DNA of 64,000 bases from Bacteroidota bacterium (lineage in GTDB: Bacteria; Bacteroidota; Bacteroidia; B-17B0; Aurantibacillaceae). Where the stretch lies: assembly GCA_021156365.1 (NCBI GenBank), contig JAJNDK010000004.1, positions 62,001 to 126,000 of the forward strand, in the 5' to 3' direction. The notes beneath the pieces are model-generated. The model worked only from the letters and a program-made list of their open reading frames with translations. It did not search any database and had not been told where the DNA came from. Positions 18,937 through 28,329 of this stretch are shown here, in pieces; the first letter of the stretch is position 1; every line of letters starts with the position of its first letter. The position numbers and the translations under genes were made by a program.

Positions 18937-19471
18937 TAAAACAATTCTATTGGGTCTTGTGGCGCTGATCTGCTCCTGCAGACCGAAGTATTCGCCGGAG
19001 CCCGCCTGTGTTGTTTTCAATGATTTCGAAGCTGTTTCGGGCTGGAGAAATACACCGGGCAATAATTCACAAACGGTAACCTGGGAAGACTCCCATTCCG
19101 GTAAATTCTCCTATAAGATCGGAAAAGGCCAGGACTTCGGTTATTACTACAAAAACAAACTAAGGGACATAAGTGACAAAAAGATCAGCTGGGTGAAGAT
19201 ATCCGGTTATTGCAAGTCGAAGTCGGATAAGCTGCAAAAGACAGGCATTCTGTGCTGCATACTGGACGATAAGGATGTGTATAAAAAATGGTCGGTCCAC
19301 TTTATGGATGAATTCACCGCGAAGAAAAAAGACAAATGGGTGTATTTCGAAAAAAGCTTTGATATCGGATCGGTGAACGATCCCGGTTATTTCTTCAGCT
19401 CCGTTGTTTGTACTACAGATTCATCTGATCAGGCTTATATTGATGATTTTAAAATAGAGTTTTTCAATTAA
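18923..19471 (+). CDS. Small lipoprotein, carbohydrate-binding-like fold (copy B)
   Basis: The start is ATG 18923, overlapping the end of the membrane protein gene by 14 bases; a TTG at 18914 is the alternative. The 182-residue product has a signal peptide with Cys19 in LICSC as the likely lipidated residue, followed by RPKYSPEP. It aligns along its whole length with the protein at 14888-15433: NDFExVxGW, HSGKxSxxI, SWVxxSxxCK and an IDDxKxEFF ending. The fold looks like a single beta-sandwich. Its pairing with a GT-C-like protein is the same as in copy A, which argues that each lipoprotein works with its neighbouring transferase. Confidence 0.8.
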   Translation: MSRNSKTILLGLVALICSCRPKYSPEPACVVFNDFEAVSGWRNTPGNNSQTVTWEDSHSGKFSYKIGKGQDFGYYYKNKLRDISDKKISWVKISGYCKSKSDKLQKTGILCCILDDKDVYKKWSVHFMDEFTAKKKDKWVYFEKSFDIGSVNDPGYFFSSVVCTTDSSDQAYIDDFKIEFFN

Positions 19472-19482
19472 ACGTACACCTT

Positions 19483-20931
19483 ATGAAAGTGATCAATTAC
19501 CTGAAAGGCATAAGCTGGCGTAAATATGGTTTTCTGCTTCCATTGATTATATTACTCGTCATTTGCTGTATCCTTTTGTATATAGCCTACTACAACGAGA
19601 TGTGGGAAGGTGGGGGAGATAATTACTGGCACTATTATTTTTCGAGGTATGCCTACAAGTTCCCGGAGTTTTTTCTGCATCACTGGGGCAAACCCCTGTT
19701 TATCCTGCTGAGCTGCCCTTTTGCGCAATTCGGATTTTACGGTATCAATGTCTTTAATATTGTTTGCGGGCTCTTAAGCGCCTGGATCACGTATCGTTTT
19801 TGCAAGGAATTAGGACTGAACTCTCCCTGGCTGGCCATCATCATTACCCTGTGTACGCCGGTCTATTTCCTGATACTGCAAAGCGCGATGACAGAGCCGC
19901 TTTTCAGTCTTGTATTCATTTATACTGCTTATCTGTTGTACAAAGAAAAGTATGCCTGGGGCGCTATTATTGCTTCTTCTGTTTTATTCTCCAGGAGCGA
20001 GGGAATGTTTGTGATCCTGGTCTATGCCGTTTATCTTCTGCTTATGAGGAAGTGGAAATACGTTCCATTGTTAGGGGTAACTTTCCTTCTATATTCTATC
20101 ATTGGTTATTTCAGCGGGCACAATTTCTTCTGGTACTTTACCGAAAACCCGTATGCGGAGATCAGTGGGTATGGACATGGAACCTGGGATCATTTCTTTT
20201 TAAGATACCGGATCATATGGGGTAGACCAGGATGTATCACATTTGTTGTAGGGTTCCTTGTGTTGGCGTTCCTCATATTCCGTAACCGTGAGTACAATAT
20301 TTTCAAGCCTTTGCAAAAGAACATGAAAGTGCTCCTGCTTGTTTTTTTTCCCGTGCTTATTTTCTCGGTTTTCCATATCTATGCGTGGGCGGAAGGAAAA
20401 TATGCCTCGGCTGGACTGGAGCGGGTATTCTCCTGTGTAGTACCCGGCATGACCATCATCTCTATGTACAGTGTAAGCCTGCTCAATACGCAACGTTTTC
20501 ATTTTGCTGTCAGGGCTGTTTTCACCATCGCTTTTCTCTATGTTTTTATTCCTGAAACCAATAGTTTTACCAAATATCCTCTCGTAGCACGTGGGCCTGA
20601 AAAGGTTAACCGGGAAGCCGCCAGGTGGTTTTTAGGAGAAAGAAAACCGGGAAAGATCGTTTATTATGCACATCCTGCTATCCTGCTCTTTTGCAATTAC
20701 GATCCTTTCGACAGGGCAATAAACAGGGAATGTCACAATGTGACCCACGATTGTAATTTCAACCCGGCCGAACCTTTCTATTATTTCTGGGATTCTGCGT
20801 TCAGCGAGATCGGGCCTTGTGGTATGAAACTGAACGACCTGAAAAAATGCCCCAACCTGAAATTATTGCGGGTGTTCGGAGATGGAACTTATGCATTGTT
20901 CGTTTTTGAATATTCGCCTCCGAAACTCTAA
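19483..20931 (+). CDS. Polytopic membrane glycosyltransferase-like protein
   Basis: The 482-residue protein has a first helix at about residues 16-36 and about ten further helices. The loop after helix 1 contains MWEGGGDNYWHYYFSRYA, with an Asp near the membrane surface, as in GT-C/ArnT-like transferases. A second conserved patch, HHWGKPLFILL, follows. The C-terminal region (about 400-482) is soluble and Cys-containing. It starts 11 bases after the lipoprotein gene and closes the rightward polysaccharide-like operon. It is more distant from copies A and B than these are from each other. Function is inferred from topology and context. Confidence 0.77.
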   Translation: MKVINYLKGISWRKYGFLLPLIILLVICCILLYIAYYNEMWEGGGDNYWHYYFSRYAYKFPEFFLHHWGKPLFILLSCPFAQFGFYGINVFNIVCGLLSAWITYRFCKELGLNSPWLAIIITLCTPVYFLILQSAMTEPLFSLVFIYTAYLLYKEKYAWGAIIASSVLFSRSEGMFVILVYAVYLLLMRKWKYVPLLGVTFLLYSIIGYFSGHNFFWYFTENPYAEISGYGHGTWDHFFLRYRIIWGRPGCITFVVGFLVLAFLIFRNREYNIFKPLQKNMKVLLLVFFPVLIFSVFHIYAWAEGKYASAGLERVFSCVVPGMTIISMYSVSLLNTQRFHFAVRAVFTIAFLYVFIPETNSFTKYPLVARGPEKVNREAARWFLGERKPGKIVYYAHPAILLFCNYDPFDRAINRECHNVTHDCNFNPAEPFYYFWDSAFSEIGPCGMKLNDLKKCPNLKLLRVFGDGTYALFVFEYSPPKL

Positions 20932-20991
20932 TGTGCCGGAAAGTACTGATTTTCAGGATCTACCGACTCCGGGTGATGTTAAAATCAGGGC

Positions 20992-23900
20992 TTAGCTCTT
21001 TAGCAGTTTAATCACTACAGCTCCTTCTTCGGAAGCCATACGCAGGTAATAGATCCCGCTTTGCTGTCCAGCCAGGTCTACGCTCAGACTTATAGCATCC
21101 GTTGTAAGCTCACCATAGTTGCGGATCGTTTTGCCAAGCGCATCTACGAGAGCGAATGAGATCGTTTGTGCATGATCAAGCTTTTGCTGCAGCTGGTATT
21201 GTGATTCGCCGGTTGTTTTTATGATCAGGCCTTTGGTAAACGACTGATTGCTGAGCCCGGTTACATTATCAATAACAAGTATCGTTCTGCTCGTACTGTC
21301 TGCACACCCGTCCGGGCTTTCTGTTATAAGCACCACTGTATAAACTCCGGCTGCATTGTATATGTAAGAAGGAGATTCGCTGGTTGAAATTCCCGTACTG
21401 TCACCAAAATTCCAATTGCTGAAAATTGAATTGGAAGACGTGTTCGTGAAATCAACACTGGCTCCGCTGCTTAGGTACACCGTATCTGCGCTGCTGCTGA
21501 ATTGCGCCACCGATATATCAATTGCATCCACAGTGTATTGTGTAGTGTTATAATCACACATACCAACTGTTGTAATAAGCAAATTGTAATCGCCACCGGA
21601 CAAACCGGACAAGGTATCTGCCGTTGTTTTATTCAGGCTTGTTTGCACTGCCACTCCGTTGTTGTCTGTCCAGAAATAATTCCACGGACCACTGTTGTCA
21701 CCGCTCGCAATGATCTCTCCCCCAGTTGGCGCCTGACAGGTAGGCGAGCTCATGCTGCTGTTTACCTGCAAAGGATCGATAGTGATCGTAACGAGGAATC
21801 TCGAAAAAACAGTGGTGTCGCTGAGTGTGAAGGTATAGGATGAAGTGGTCAGGTCGGTTGTGATGCCGGTGTAGTTATCATATAAGCTGATACATGCTCC
21901 CGGTGCAAAAGCAGAAACTCCTTCCGAGCTGATCGTATAGCTTCCCGCATAGCCTGTAGTTGTTCTAAGTGGCATTGAAAAGTTGGAAACAATAGGAGCT
22001 ACTCCATTCACCTGGTATATATCATTGTTATATTCCAGCGAGATCAATGGCGCTAAATAATCGCCGCCTATTAATTTGTAAGCATCGTATTCCTCATCAA
22101 ATGTATGATTCGCTCCGGACTGGGTGTACAATACCGTTTCATCGTGGAACGTTCCGCTACTTTCATCCAGGAACAGGCGTATCAAAGGATTAGAAACCGT
22201 ATTAACAGAGTTCTCCGGATTTATCTGGCGCAGGAAGGTCGGATTTCCACCCACCTTGTTTGTTTCTCTTGCACTTAGCGCCGTTGCTCCGGTGGAGTGA
22301 ACATAAAAGCCCTGACCGATCGGGAGCGTATCGCCAATACCACCTGCACTTTTTGCAGGACTGCTGATGCCGTTAATGTACGTTGCATACGACCCTGTTC
22401 CTCCGTTGAGATCGGCATTGTATACATACACACTATTATCGATCCCTGTTGTTGTTCCTTTCAGCAGGCTCCAGCGAATCGGCGACGGATACGGGTTGGA
22501 GATCAGGTTCCAGCCATCGTTCACGGCAGAGCCGAAATTGGTATACGAAAGAGGCAGTGTATAATTTCCTTTACGTACAGCTCCGGTTACATCCAGCGTG
22601 ATATTGTTGGTTGTTGTAAATCCATCCCCAAAATATACCCAGTAGCCTTTTCCATTGACAATAGGATCATTGATATCAACGAGCGCTACATAGGCGCTTG
22701 CATTATCATAGGCTCCGTTCACGGCTTCGTTGTATGTATAAATAGATTCGAACCCTGCTGCTGATCCATCAGGACAGGAATTGCAGCTGATAGGAATATC
22801 GTCGTCCCAGGCTGTATAGCTAAGTGCCGAAGTGATCGGTGCACCCAGGAATGCCCAGCCTGTATATCCACCAGGTGCATAGCGCTGAACGATCACATTC
22901 CCTGTGATATCCCCGGTGCCCGTTATCTCCGCTATCCTTCCACTTCCGGTTGCAGTAGAAATAAGGGTAAAATTCCTGCCGTTCACATTAAAGGTTCCGT
23001 TGTTCAGTACCAGTGAATTGATAATGTTCTCATCGCTCAGCAGGGAAGCGCCTGCCGCATTGTTCAGTGTAAGATCATAGAAATTGGTGAGCGTTGTTCC
23101 GCTTATTGTCTGAGCCGTGGTCCCGTTCATGAACACATTTCCGCTCCGGTTCACCATGGTGCCGCTGTTGGTGAAATTCCCTTTTACCGTCACAAGGAAA
23201 TTACCGGTATTTACATCAAAGGTGCTGCCCGAATTAATTGTTAAACCCGCATTGGTAGTAACCGGACTGTTCAGTGTTTTTGTGCCGGCATTGGTGCAAA
23301 CAAGATTATTAAATGTTTCTCCGCCGGTTTTAAAGATCGTTTGAGCAGTTGTTCCGGTTAAAGTCACAGTGCCGGTGCCGGGGGTAAAAGTGGCCCCGTT
23401 ATTGGTCCAGTTGCCGTTCAGATTAATATTGGCTCCGGAAGTAAAAGTCCCTGCGGTTAAGAGTATGGATGATGTGGTAGCAGCCGTTACATTCAGCGTT
23501 GCCGGTGCAGTAAAATTGCCGGTTGTTTGCGTCAAACTATTTGTTGATATCGTTGTTACGCTACCTCCTGCAGAAAGCAGGGTTCCGGCTGTTTTAGCAA
23601 TAACCACATTGTTGAAGTTGTGGCTGGCAATTGTACCGTTTATCGACTGGGCGGCGGTACCTGAGAAGGTAACAGTGCCGGTGCCCGGAACAAACGTACC
23701 GCCGTTCCGCGTCCAGTTGCCTGTTACGAATGTTGCTGCGCCGGCAATATAAGTGTCTGAGTTATGTGTAAGCGATGCCGTAGCTGATCCTGTAATATTT
23801 AAGGTTGCAGGAGCATTGAAGTTACCCGTTGTCAGCGTTAAATTATTTGTTGTGATAGTTGTTGTACTTCCTCCTGCAGAAAGTAATGTACCCGCCGTTT

Positions 23901-26262
23901 TAGCAACGTTCACATTGTTAAATGTCTGGCTTGCTGCGGTTCCGTTTATTATCTGTCCGCCTGTTCCGTTAAAGATCACCGTACCGGTGCCCGGAGCAAA
24001 TGTTCCGCCATTATTCGTCCAGTTTCCACCCAGGCTGATATCAAAAGAATTTGAAGTGAGGGTTCCGGCGGTGATGGTAACATTGCTTATTACGGAAAGT
24101 GCGCTTGTTTGCAGCGATGCGTTTGCACTGGCATTGTTTACGAGAAGGTTCGCAACAGGATAAGTAGAGTTGATCTGGATGATCTGTGCAGCAGCAGGTG
24201 TGCTGGCATTACCGATCTGTAAGGTTCCTCCTGTTACTGTTCCGCCCGTAGCTCCTGTATTTACAAAGCCAAGGTTTTGAGCTCCCGAACCTCCTTCGCG
24301 AGGGATGATAAGGCTTCCGGCAGTCATTGTAAACTGTGAGCCTGCCCCGGCGATCTGGAAAGGCGCAATGGTGGTGCTGCTGGAACTAATAGCAGGAACG
24401 ATCACGGTTCCACCCGTAATATTAAATTTAGATAAGTTGTTTATTCCGGTTGCATAATATTTCCCTGCGATATTGGTGGTTCCTCCCGAAGCCGTTAATA
24501 CTCCTCCGTTGGAAACAAGGTCCTCATCTGCAATATTACCGATGTTCATAGTCCCGTTCGAATTGGTAATGTTACCATACATTGTAACTGTTGTTCCGAA
24601 ATTGATCGTGGAGCTTGCCGAGTTCAGCCAGATCCCTCCTTTTTGCGGAATAGTAACCGTTCCTGTAAAAGGTGTGATAGTAGATGCACCTGAGGTAGAC
24701 AATTTAAATGTTCCGGTAGTAAGCGTTAAAAAATTGGCAGGAGCCACAAAGGTCGGTGTAGTAACTTCAAGTGTATTATTAATAGAAGTCCCCAGGTTCA
24801 TTGCGATCGTATTGAACGTTGTGGTGGCACCGGTACCCGAAATGGTAACATTCCCGTTTTTCTGGATGGTGGTTGTACACAAACTGTTTGCATCCGAGGC
24901 CAGATTTAGTGTTCCGTTGTTCACCACATTCCCGTTGATCGTGATAGCGTGTGTTGCATTAGAGCCTACAGGTACACTTAGCGAGGAACCGGTATTGATA
25001 GTAATATTGGCGCCTACAGCGAGGGTACGGATAGTAGTATTGTTCCCTATCGACAAGGTTGCCGGCGAGCTCACACCTACCGTAAGATTATTACATACCG
25101 CATTTACATTTATAGTAACCGTATGTGTGTTGGATATCGTTACATTATCAGTGGCGGTGGGAACACCAGCTGGTGTCCAGATCCCCGGTGTATTCCAGCT
25201 TCCGGTAGCATTGGATACTTTATTGCCTGCAGCGAGGGTTGCCTGCGTACCGCTCAGGAAAGCGCTTAATCTTCCTTCGGTAACTGTGTAAAGTCTCCAA
25301 TAATAGGTTGTGCCGGGTGTCAGTCCTGCAACAGCTCTATTGATAGCGTTCGCTGCTGTTTGTGCAACGAAGGTAAAATTCACATTATCGGTCGAGTTAT
25401 AGATAACATACCCAACTTCATTGGTTGCCCAGTTGGTCCAGTTCAGTGTCATGCCGGTCTGGGTGATAGCTGTAAAAGTAAGACTTCCTGTTGGTGCTCC
25501 CGGTGTAGGAGGGGTGAATGTATAACGCGATCCTGACGCCGGCATCACCGAAAGAGCGTTGTCTTCCACGTTACTCAATGTATTGGTGTTCTCCGTTTGG
25601 AGTGTTTTCAACTGTGCGGCAGTTGGCGTGTTGTTAAGGGTCGGTCCATTGATCCCGGTGGTATATGAAAATGTTACACCTCCATTATTCATGGTTCCGT
25701 AATTCATTTCTATAACCCCGGTGGTTTCAGATAATTTTACCTGAAAATTGAGACTTGGTGCGGTATTTCCATATACGGCCATATTGATCCACTCGATGGT
25801 TAAGATCCTGTTGGGTGCCGTTCCGGAAAGCTGATATTTAATACTGTTACCAAGGGCCGCCTCGCCGCCCTGAGCTGTAAGATCATCATAAAAAGGAGCG
25901 ATGGAAAGCCAGGTACCCGATCCGTTTGCAGTAAAGGCCGCGTTTGAATAGCCATAATCACCGGTTCCGGTTCCGTCATCCACTGATGTCGAAAAATCAA
26001 GGAATCCATTCGTGGAAACGGAAAACTGCGTGTAGCGGATACCATTATACCAGAAATCAAAGCCAATATCGGTGAGATCCGAGCGGTTGTCATCCTGACT
26101 AAACGTGCCGGTGTTTCTCCAGCTGTCGAAGGCTGTTCCGGTTGAGGCGATGGATGTGTAGGTATTTCCCGCAGTGCGGGCGGTGGTGTAATTTGCTATA
26201 GATTGCGAAAATCCGAACTTAGGGACAAGCAATGCAAAGACAAAAAGTAAAAATACTTTCAT
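20992..26262 (-). CDS. Very large T9SS-secreted adhesin-like protein
   Basis: The 1756-residue protein has a signal peptide (MKVFLLFVFALLVPKFGFSQ). It then has a beta-sandwich N-domain and a fibronectin type III domain (about 253-345). A long Thr/Asn/Gly-rich beta-helix-like region with tandem GNWTNNG...PGTGTV repeats follows (about 740-1065). Another beta domain follows, then a PKD domain near 1600, and a C-terminal type A sorting domain (about 1680-1756; VDALGKTIRN and GIYYLRM patterns). Such proteins are exported by the type IX system and anchored to the outer surface. The long low-complexity repeats suggest a stalk or adhesin. It converges on the membrane protein gene ending at 20931. Confidence 0.9.
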   Translation of the reverse strand: MKVFLLFVFALLVPKFGFSQSIANYTTARTAGNTYTSIASTGTAFDSWRNTGTFSQDDNRSDLTDIGFDFWYNGIRYTQFSVSTNGFLDFSTSVDDGTGTGDYGYSNAAFTANGSGTWLSIAPFYDDLTAQGGEAALGNSIKYQLSGTAPNRILTIEWINMAVYGNTAPSLNFQVKLSETTGVIEMNYGTMNNGGVTFSYTTGINGPTLNNTPTAAQLKTLQTENTNTLSNVEDNALSVMPASGSRYTFTPPTPGAPTGSLTFTAITQTGMTLNWTNWATNEVGYVIYNSTDNVNFTFVAQTAANAINRAVAGLTPGTTYYWRLYTVTEGRLSAFLSGTQATLAAGNKVSNATGSWNTPGIWTPAGVPTATDNVTISNTHTVTINVNAVCNNLTVGVSSPATLSIGNNTTIRTLAVGANITINTGSSLSVPVGSNATHAITINGNVVNNGTLNLASDANSLCTTTIQKNGNVTISGTGATTTFNTIAMNLGTSINNTLEVTTPTFVAPANFLTLTTGTFKLSTSGASTITPFTGTVTIPQKGGIWLNSASSTINFGTTVTMYGNITNSNGTMNIGNIADEDLVSNGGVLTASGGTTNIAGKYYATGINNLSKFNITGGTVIVPAISSSSTTIAPFQIAGAGSQFTMTAGSLIIPREGGSGAQNLGFVNTGATGGTVTGGTLQIGNASTPAAAQIIQINSTYPVANLLVNNASANASLQTSALSVISNVTITAGTLTSNSFDISLGGNWTNNGGTFAPGTGTVIFNGTGGQIINGTAASQTFNNVNVAKTAGTLLSAGGSTTTITTNNLTLTTGNFNAPATLNITGSATASLTHNSDTYIAGAATFVTGNWTRNGGTFVPGTGTVTFSGTAAQSINGTIASHNFNNVVIAKTAGTLLSAGGSVTTISTNSLTQTTGNFTAPATLNVTAATTSSILLTAGTFTSGANINLNGNWTNNGATFTPGTGTVTLTGTTAQTIFKTGGETFNNLVCTNAGTKTLNSPVTTNAGLTINSGSTFDVNTGNFLVTVKGNFTNSGTMVNRSGNVFMNGTTAQTISGTTLTNFYDLTLNNAAGASLLSDENIINSLVLNNGTFNVNGRNFTLISTATGSGRIAEITGTGDITGNVIVQRYAPGGYTGWAFLGAPITSALSYTAWDDDIPISCNSCPDGSAAGFESIYTYNEAVNGAYDNASAYVALVDINDPIVNGKGYWVYFGDGFTTTNNITLDVTGAVRKGNYTLPLSYTNFGSAVNDGWNLISNPYPSPIRWSLLKGTTTGIDNSVYVYNADLNGGTGSYATYINGISSPAKSAGGIGDTLPIGQGFYVHSTGATALSARETNKVGGNPTFLRQINPENSVNTVSNPLIRLFLDESSGTFHDETVLYTQSGANHTFDEEYDAYKLIGGDYLAPLISLEYNNDIYQVNGVAPIVSNFSMPLRTTTGYAGSYTISSEGVSAFAPGACISLYDNYTGITTDLTTSSYTFTLSDTTVFSRFLVTITIDPLQVNSSMSSPTCQAPTGGEIIASGDNSGPWNYFWTDNNGVAVQTSLNKTTADTLSGLSGGDYNLLITTVGMCDYNTTQYTVDAIDISVAQFSSSADTVYLSSGASVDFTNTSSNSIFSNWNFGDSTGISTSESPSYIYNAAGVYTVVLITESPDGCADSTSRTILVIDNVTGLSNQSFTKGLIIKTTGESQYQLQQKLDHAQTISFALVDALGKTIRNYGELTTDAISLSVDLAGQQSGIYYLRMASEEGAVVIKLLKS
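23070..24050 (-). repeat. Tandem ~300-base repeat units inside the adhesin gene
   Basis: Three successive GNWT(N/R)NG modules begin roughly 308 and 306 bases apart, and a shorter fourth begins about 237 bases on. The first two also share a KTAGTLLSAGGS segment nearly unchanged, and a TTGNFxAPATLN segment. At DNA level the units differ by many substitutions, so the duplication is not recent, but they could still recombine. Confidence 0.7.
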
Positions 26263-26381
26263 ATGTAAGATTCCAGGTAGTTTAGTGTTCTACCCAAAAT
26301 TAGACATTTTGGTTCCACTTTCGTGTCAATTTTAGACGAAACCGGTAAATCTCCCTGTAACTAAACCCATGCAGTAGCCGG

Positions 26382-26810
26382 TTAGCAGTCTATTTTGCTG
26401 ATCCGGTCGGCATGTCGGCCACCCTCAAAGCTATTATTTAAGAATGCATCAGCACATTTAACAGCCGTTTCTTTCGTAATAAAGCGCGCAGGAAGCGCCA
26501 TTATATTTGCATCGTTGTGTTGACGGGCAAGCGCAGCTATCTCTTCATTCCAGCAAAGCGCGCTTCGGATCCCCTTATGTTTATTGGCAGCCATATTTAT
26601 CCCGTTTCCGCTTCCACATAAGATAATACCAAAATCCACTTCTTTATTTCCTACGGCCATAGCAACCGCATGACCAAAATCGGGGTAGTCGGCACGTTCT
26701 TCCGAATAGGTTCCTTTGTCTGAAACATCGATCCCTTTTTCAATAAGGTACTTCCTTACTTCCTCTTTTCGTTCAAAACCCGCGTGATCACTGCCAATTG
26801 CTATTTTCAT
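26382..26810 (-). CDS. rpiB: Ribose-5-phosphate isomerase B
   Basis: The 142-residue protein matches the RpiB/LacAB family end to end. MKIAIGSDHAG forms the substrate loop at the N-terminus. ILCGSGNGINMAANK contains the catalytic Cys and the anion-binding loop. RALCWNEE and RQHNDAN complete the active site. It interconverts ribose 5-phosphate and ribulose 5-phosphate in the non-oxidative pentose phosphate pathway. Length is typical. The gene stands alone, leftward, between the adhesin gene and the nadA leader region. Confidence 0.96.
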   Translation of the reverse strand: MKIAIGSDHAGFERKEEVRKYLIEKGIDVSDKGTYSEERADYPDFGHAVAMAVGNKEVDFGIILCGSGNGINMAANKHKGIRSALCWNEEIAALARQHNDANIMALPARFITKETAVKCADAFLNNSFEGGRHADRISKIDC

Positions 26811-27323
26811 AGTTCTTATTTTTATATTTGTATGCTCTTTATTTCAAAAAGTATTACAAAGTAAATCAAAAAATACAAACACGCCTTTTTGTTCAAAATC
26901 TAAAGGGCTGGAAACTAAGATCAATTGGGGAAATTTATCCACGCTTTCTTTGTTCAAAAGAAAATGATCCGTTAATAAATAATTCGGGGAAGTTTACCGG
27001 ATTGTTAAGTACTTTTCTTATAGAAGAGATTTTTGTTAGCAGCAAGTCGTGTTAAAAAAAATATCCGGGCAATTCTGAACATTTTATACAACCGGGATCA
27101 CCCCGAATTTAAAGAATTTTATTAAAAATGTTCATCCGGGACCGCTTGTTAATTTGTACATTTGTAGCTGTATTTCAGTAATTTAATATGTTAATTGTTT
27201 TTTAATAGCTGTTAGTTCATTCTTAATAACTCAATTACCTACTATTAATTCGATTTTTAATCAACGGTATTAACAGCTTATATAAATAATAATAATTTTA
27301 ATTTTTAAAAAGAAGATATATAT
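26811..27323. other. 513-base AT-rich divergent intergenic region
   Basis: No credible gene is seen; an open frame at 26828-27055 has no recognisable features. A TACATTTG element at 27157-27164 matches the Bacteroidota -7 consensus and would give nadA a leader of about 155 bases. I see no known riboswitch or strong hairpin in that leader. One DnaA-box-like 9-mer (TTATCCACG, 26935-26943) is present, but isolated. Confidence 0.5.
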
Positions 27324-28301
27324 ATGTTACTAAGCAAAGGTTATTTGGAAAAAGAAATTGATCCAACACTTGATTTGTTCGAAGAAATTAACCATCTTAA
27401 GAAAGAAAAGAACGCTGTAATACTTGCTCATTACTATCAGGATGCTGATATTCAGGATATTGCAGACTATATTGGAGACAGCCTGGGCCTGGCTCAAAAT
27501 GCCGAAAAAACGACTGCCGATATTATCCTTTTTGCCGGCGTACATTTTATGGCAGAAACAGCCAAAATCCTGAACCCGAAAAAAAAGGTATTGATCCCTG
27601 ATTTCAAAGCCGGCTGCTCACTTGCAGACTCCTGTCCTCCTGCTGAATTTGCTGCTTTTAAAGCACAACACCCGGATCATATCATACTTACGTATATCAA
27701 TTGCACTGCAGATATAAAGGCACTTTCGGACGTGATAGTAACCAGCACCAATGCTGTTCAGATAGTAGAATCATTTCCGAAAGATCAGAAAATAATTTTT
27801 GCGCCCGACAAGAACTTAGGAGCTTATATCAATAAATTAACAGGAAGAAATATGGTACTGTGGAACGGAAGTTGCATGGTTCATGAGATCTTTTCGCTGG
27901 AGAAAATTATAAAACTGAAAGTACAGCATCCGGAAGCATTGTTACTGGCACATCCGGAATGTGAAGCAGCACTGCTGGATAAAGCAGATTTTATAGGAAG
28001 TACGACAGCGATTTTGAATTATTCGAAAAAATCGGAAGCAAAAGAATTCATTGTGGCCACAGAAACAGGTATCATTCATCAAATGCAGAAAGCATCTCCT
28101 GAAAAAACATTTATTCCTGCACCTCCTGATAATACCTGTGCCTGCAACGATTGCCCGCACATGAAGCTGAATACACTGGAAAAAATTTATATAGCGCTTA
28201 AATATGAACAGCCTGAAATTCTTATGGATGCTGCTTTGATAGAAAAAGCAAAAAAACCGATAAGTAAAATGTTGGAATTATCTGCTAAATTTGGATTGTA
28301 A
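27324..28301 (+). CDS. nadA: Quinolinate synthase
   Basis: The 325-residue protein has the three-fold pseudo-symmetric NadA sequence. It contains [19 protein letters not shown] near the N-terminus. Cysteines for the 4Fe-4S cluster lie in GCSLADSCP (Cys98), WNGSCMVHE and the CACNDCPHM segment near the C-terminus. It condenses iminoaspartate with dihydroxyacetone phosphate to quinolinate in de novo NAD synthesis. No nadB or nadC gene is in the window, so the pathway genes are dispersed. It has an AT-rich leader, and the MORN-repeat gene starts 28 bases downstream. Confidence 0.97.
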   Translation: MLLSKGYLEKEIDPTLDLFEEINHLKKEKNAVILAHYYQDADIQDIADYIGDSLGLAQNAEKTTADIILFAGVHFMAETAKILNPKKKVLIPDFKAGCSLADSCPPAEFAAFKAQHPDHIILTYINCTADIKALSDVIVTSTNAVQIVESFPKDQKIIFAPDKNLGAYINKLTGRNMVLWNGSCMVHEIFSLEKIIKLKVQHPEALLLAHPECEAALLDKADFIGSTTAILNYSKKSEAKEFIVATETGIIHQMQKASPEKTFIPAPPDNTCACNDCPHMKLNTLEKIYIALKYEQPEILMDAALIEKAKKPISKMLELSAKFGL

Positions 28302-28329
28302 TAGTTTTTTTGGAATGAGAGGAATAGTA

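Noticed and set aside
20946-20988. Hairpin CTGATTTT/AAAATCAG between convergent genes as a terminator
   Set aside because: AT-rich stem with a 27-base loop and no T-tract; too weak to call.
24473-25291. Rightward 272-codon open frame
   Set aside because: Antisense to the adhesin gene; its Val/Pro-rich composition is the mirror image of the Thr/Asn/Gly-rich repeats.
26935-26943. DnaA-box-like TTATCCACG as a sign of an origin before nadA
   Set aside because: A single near match; no second box or cluster was seen on either strand.
26828-27055. 75-codon open frame between rpiB and nadA
   Set aside because: AT-rich, with no motif and no supported start.
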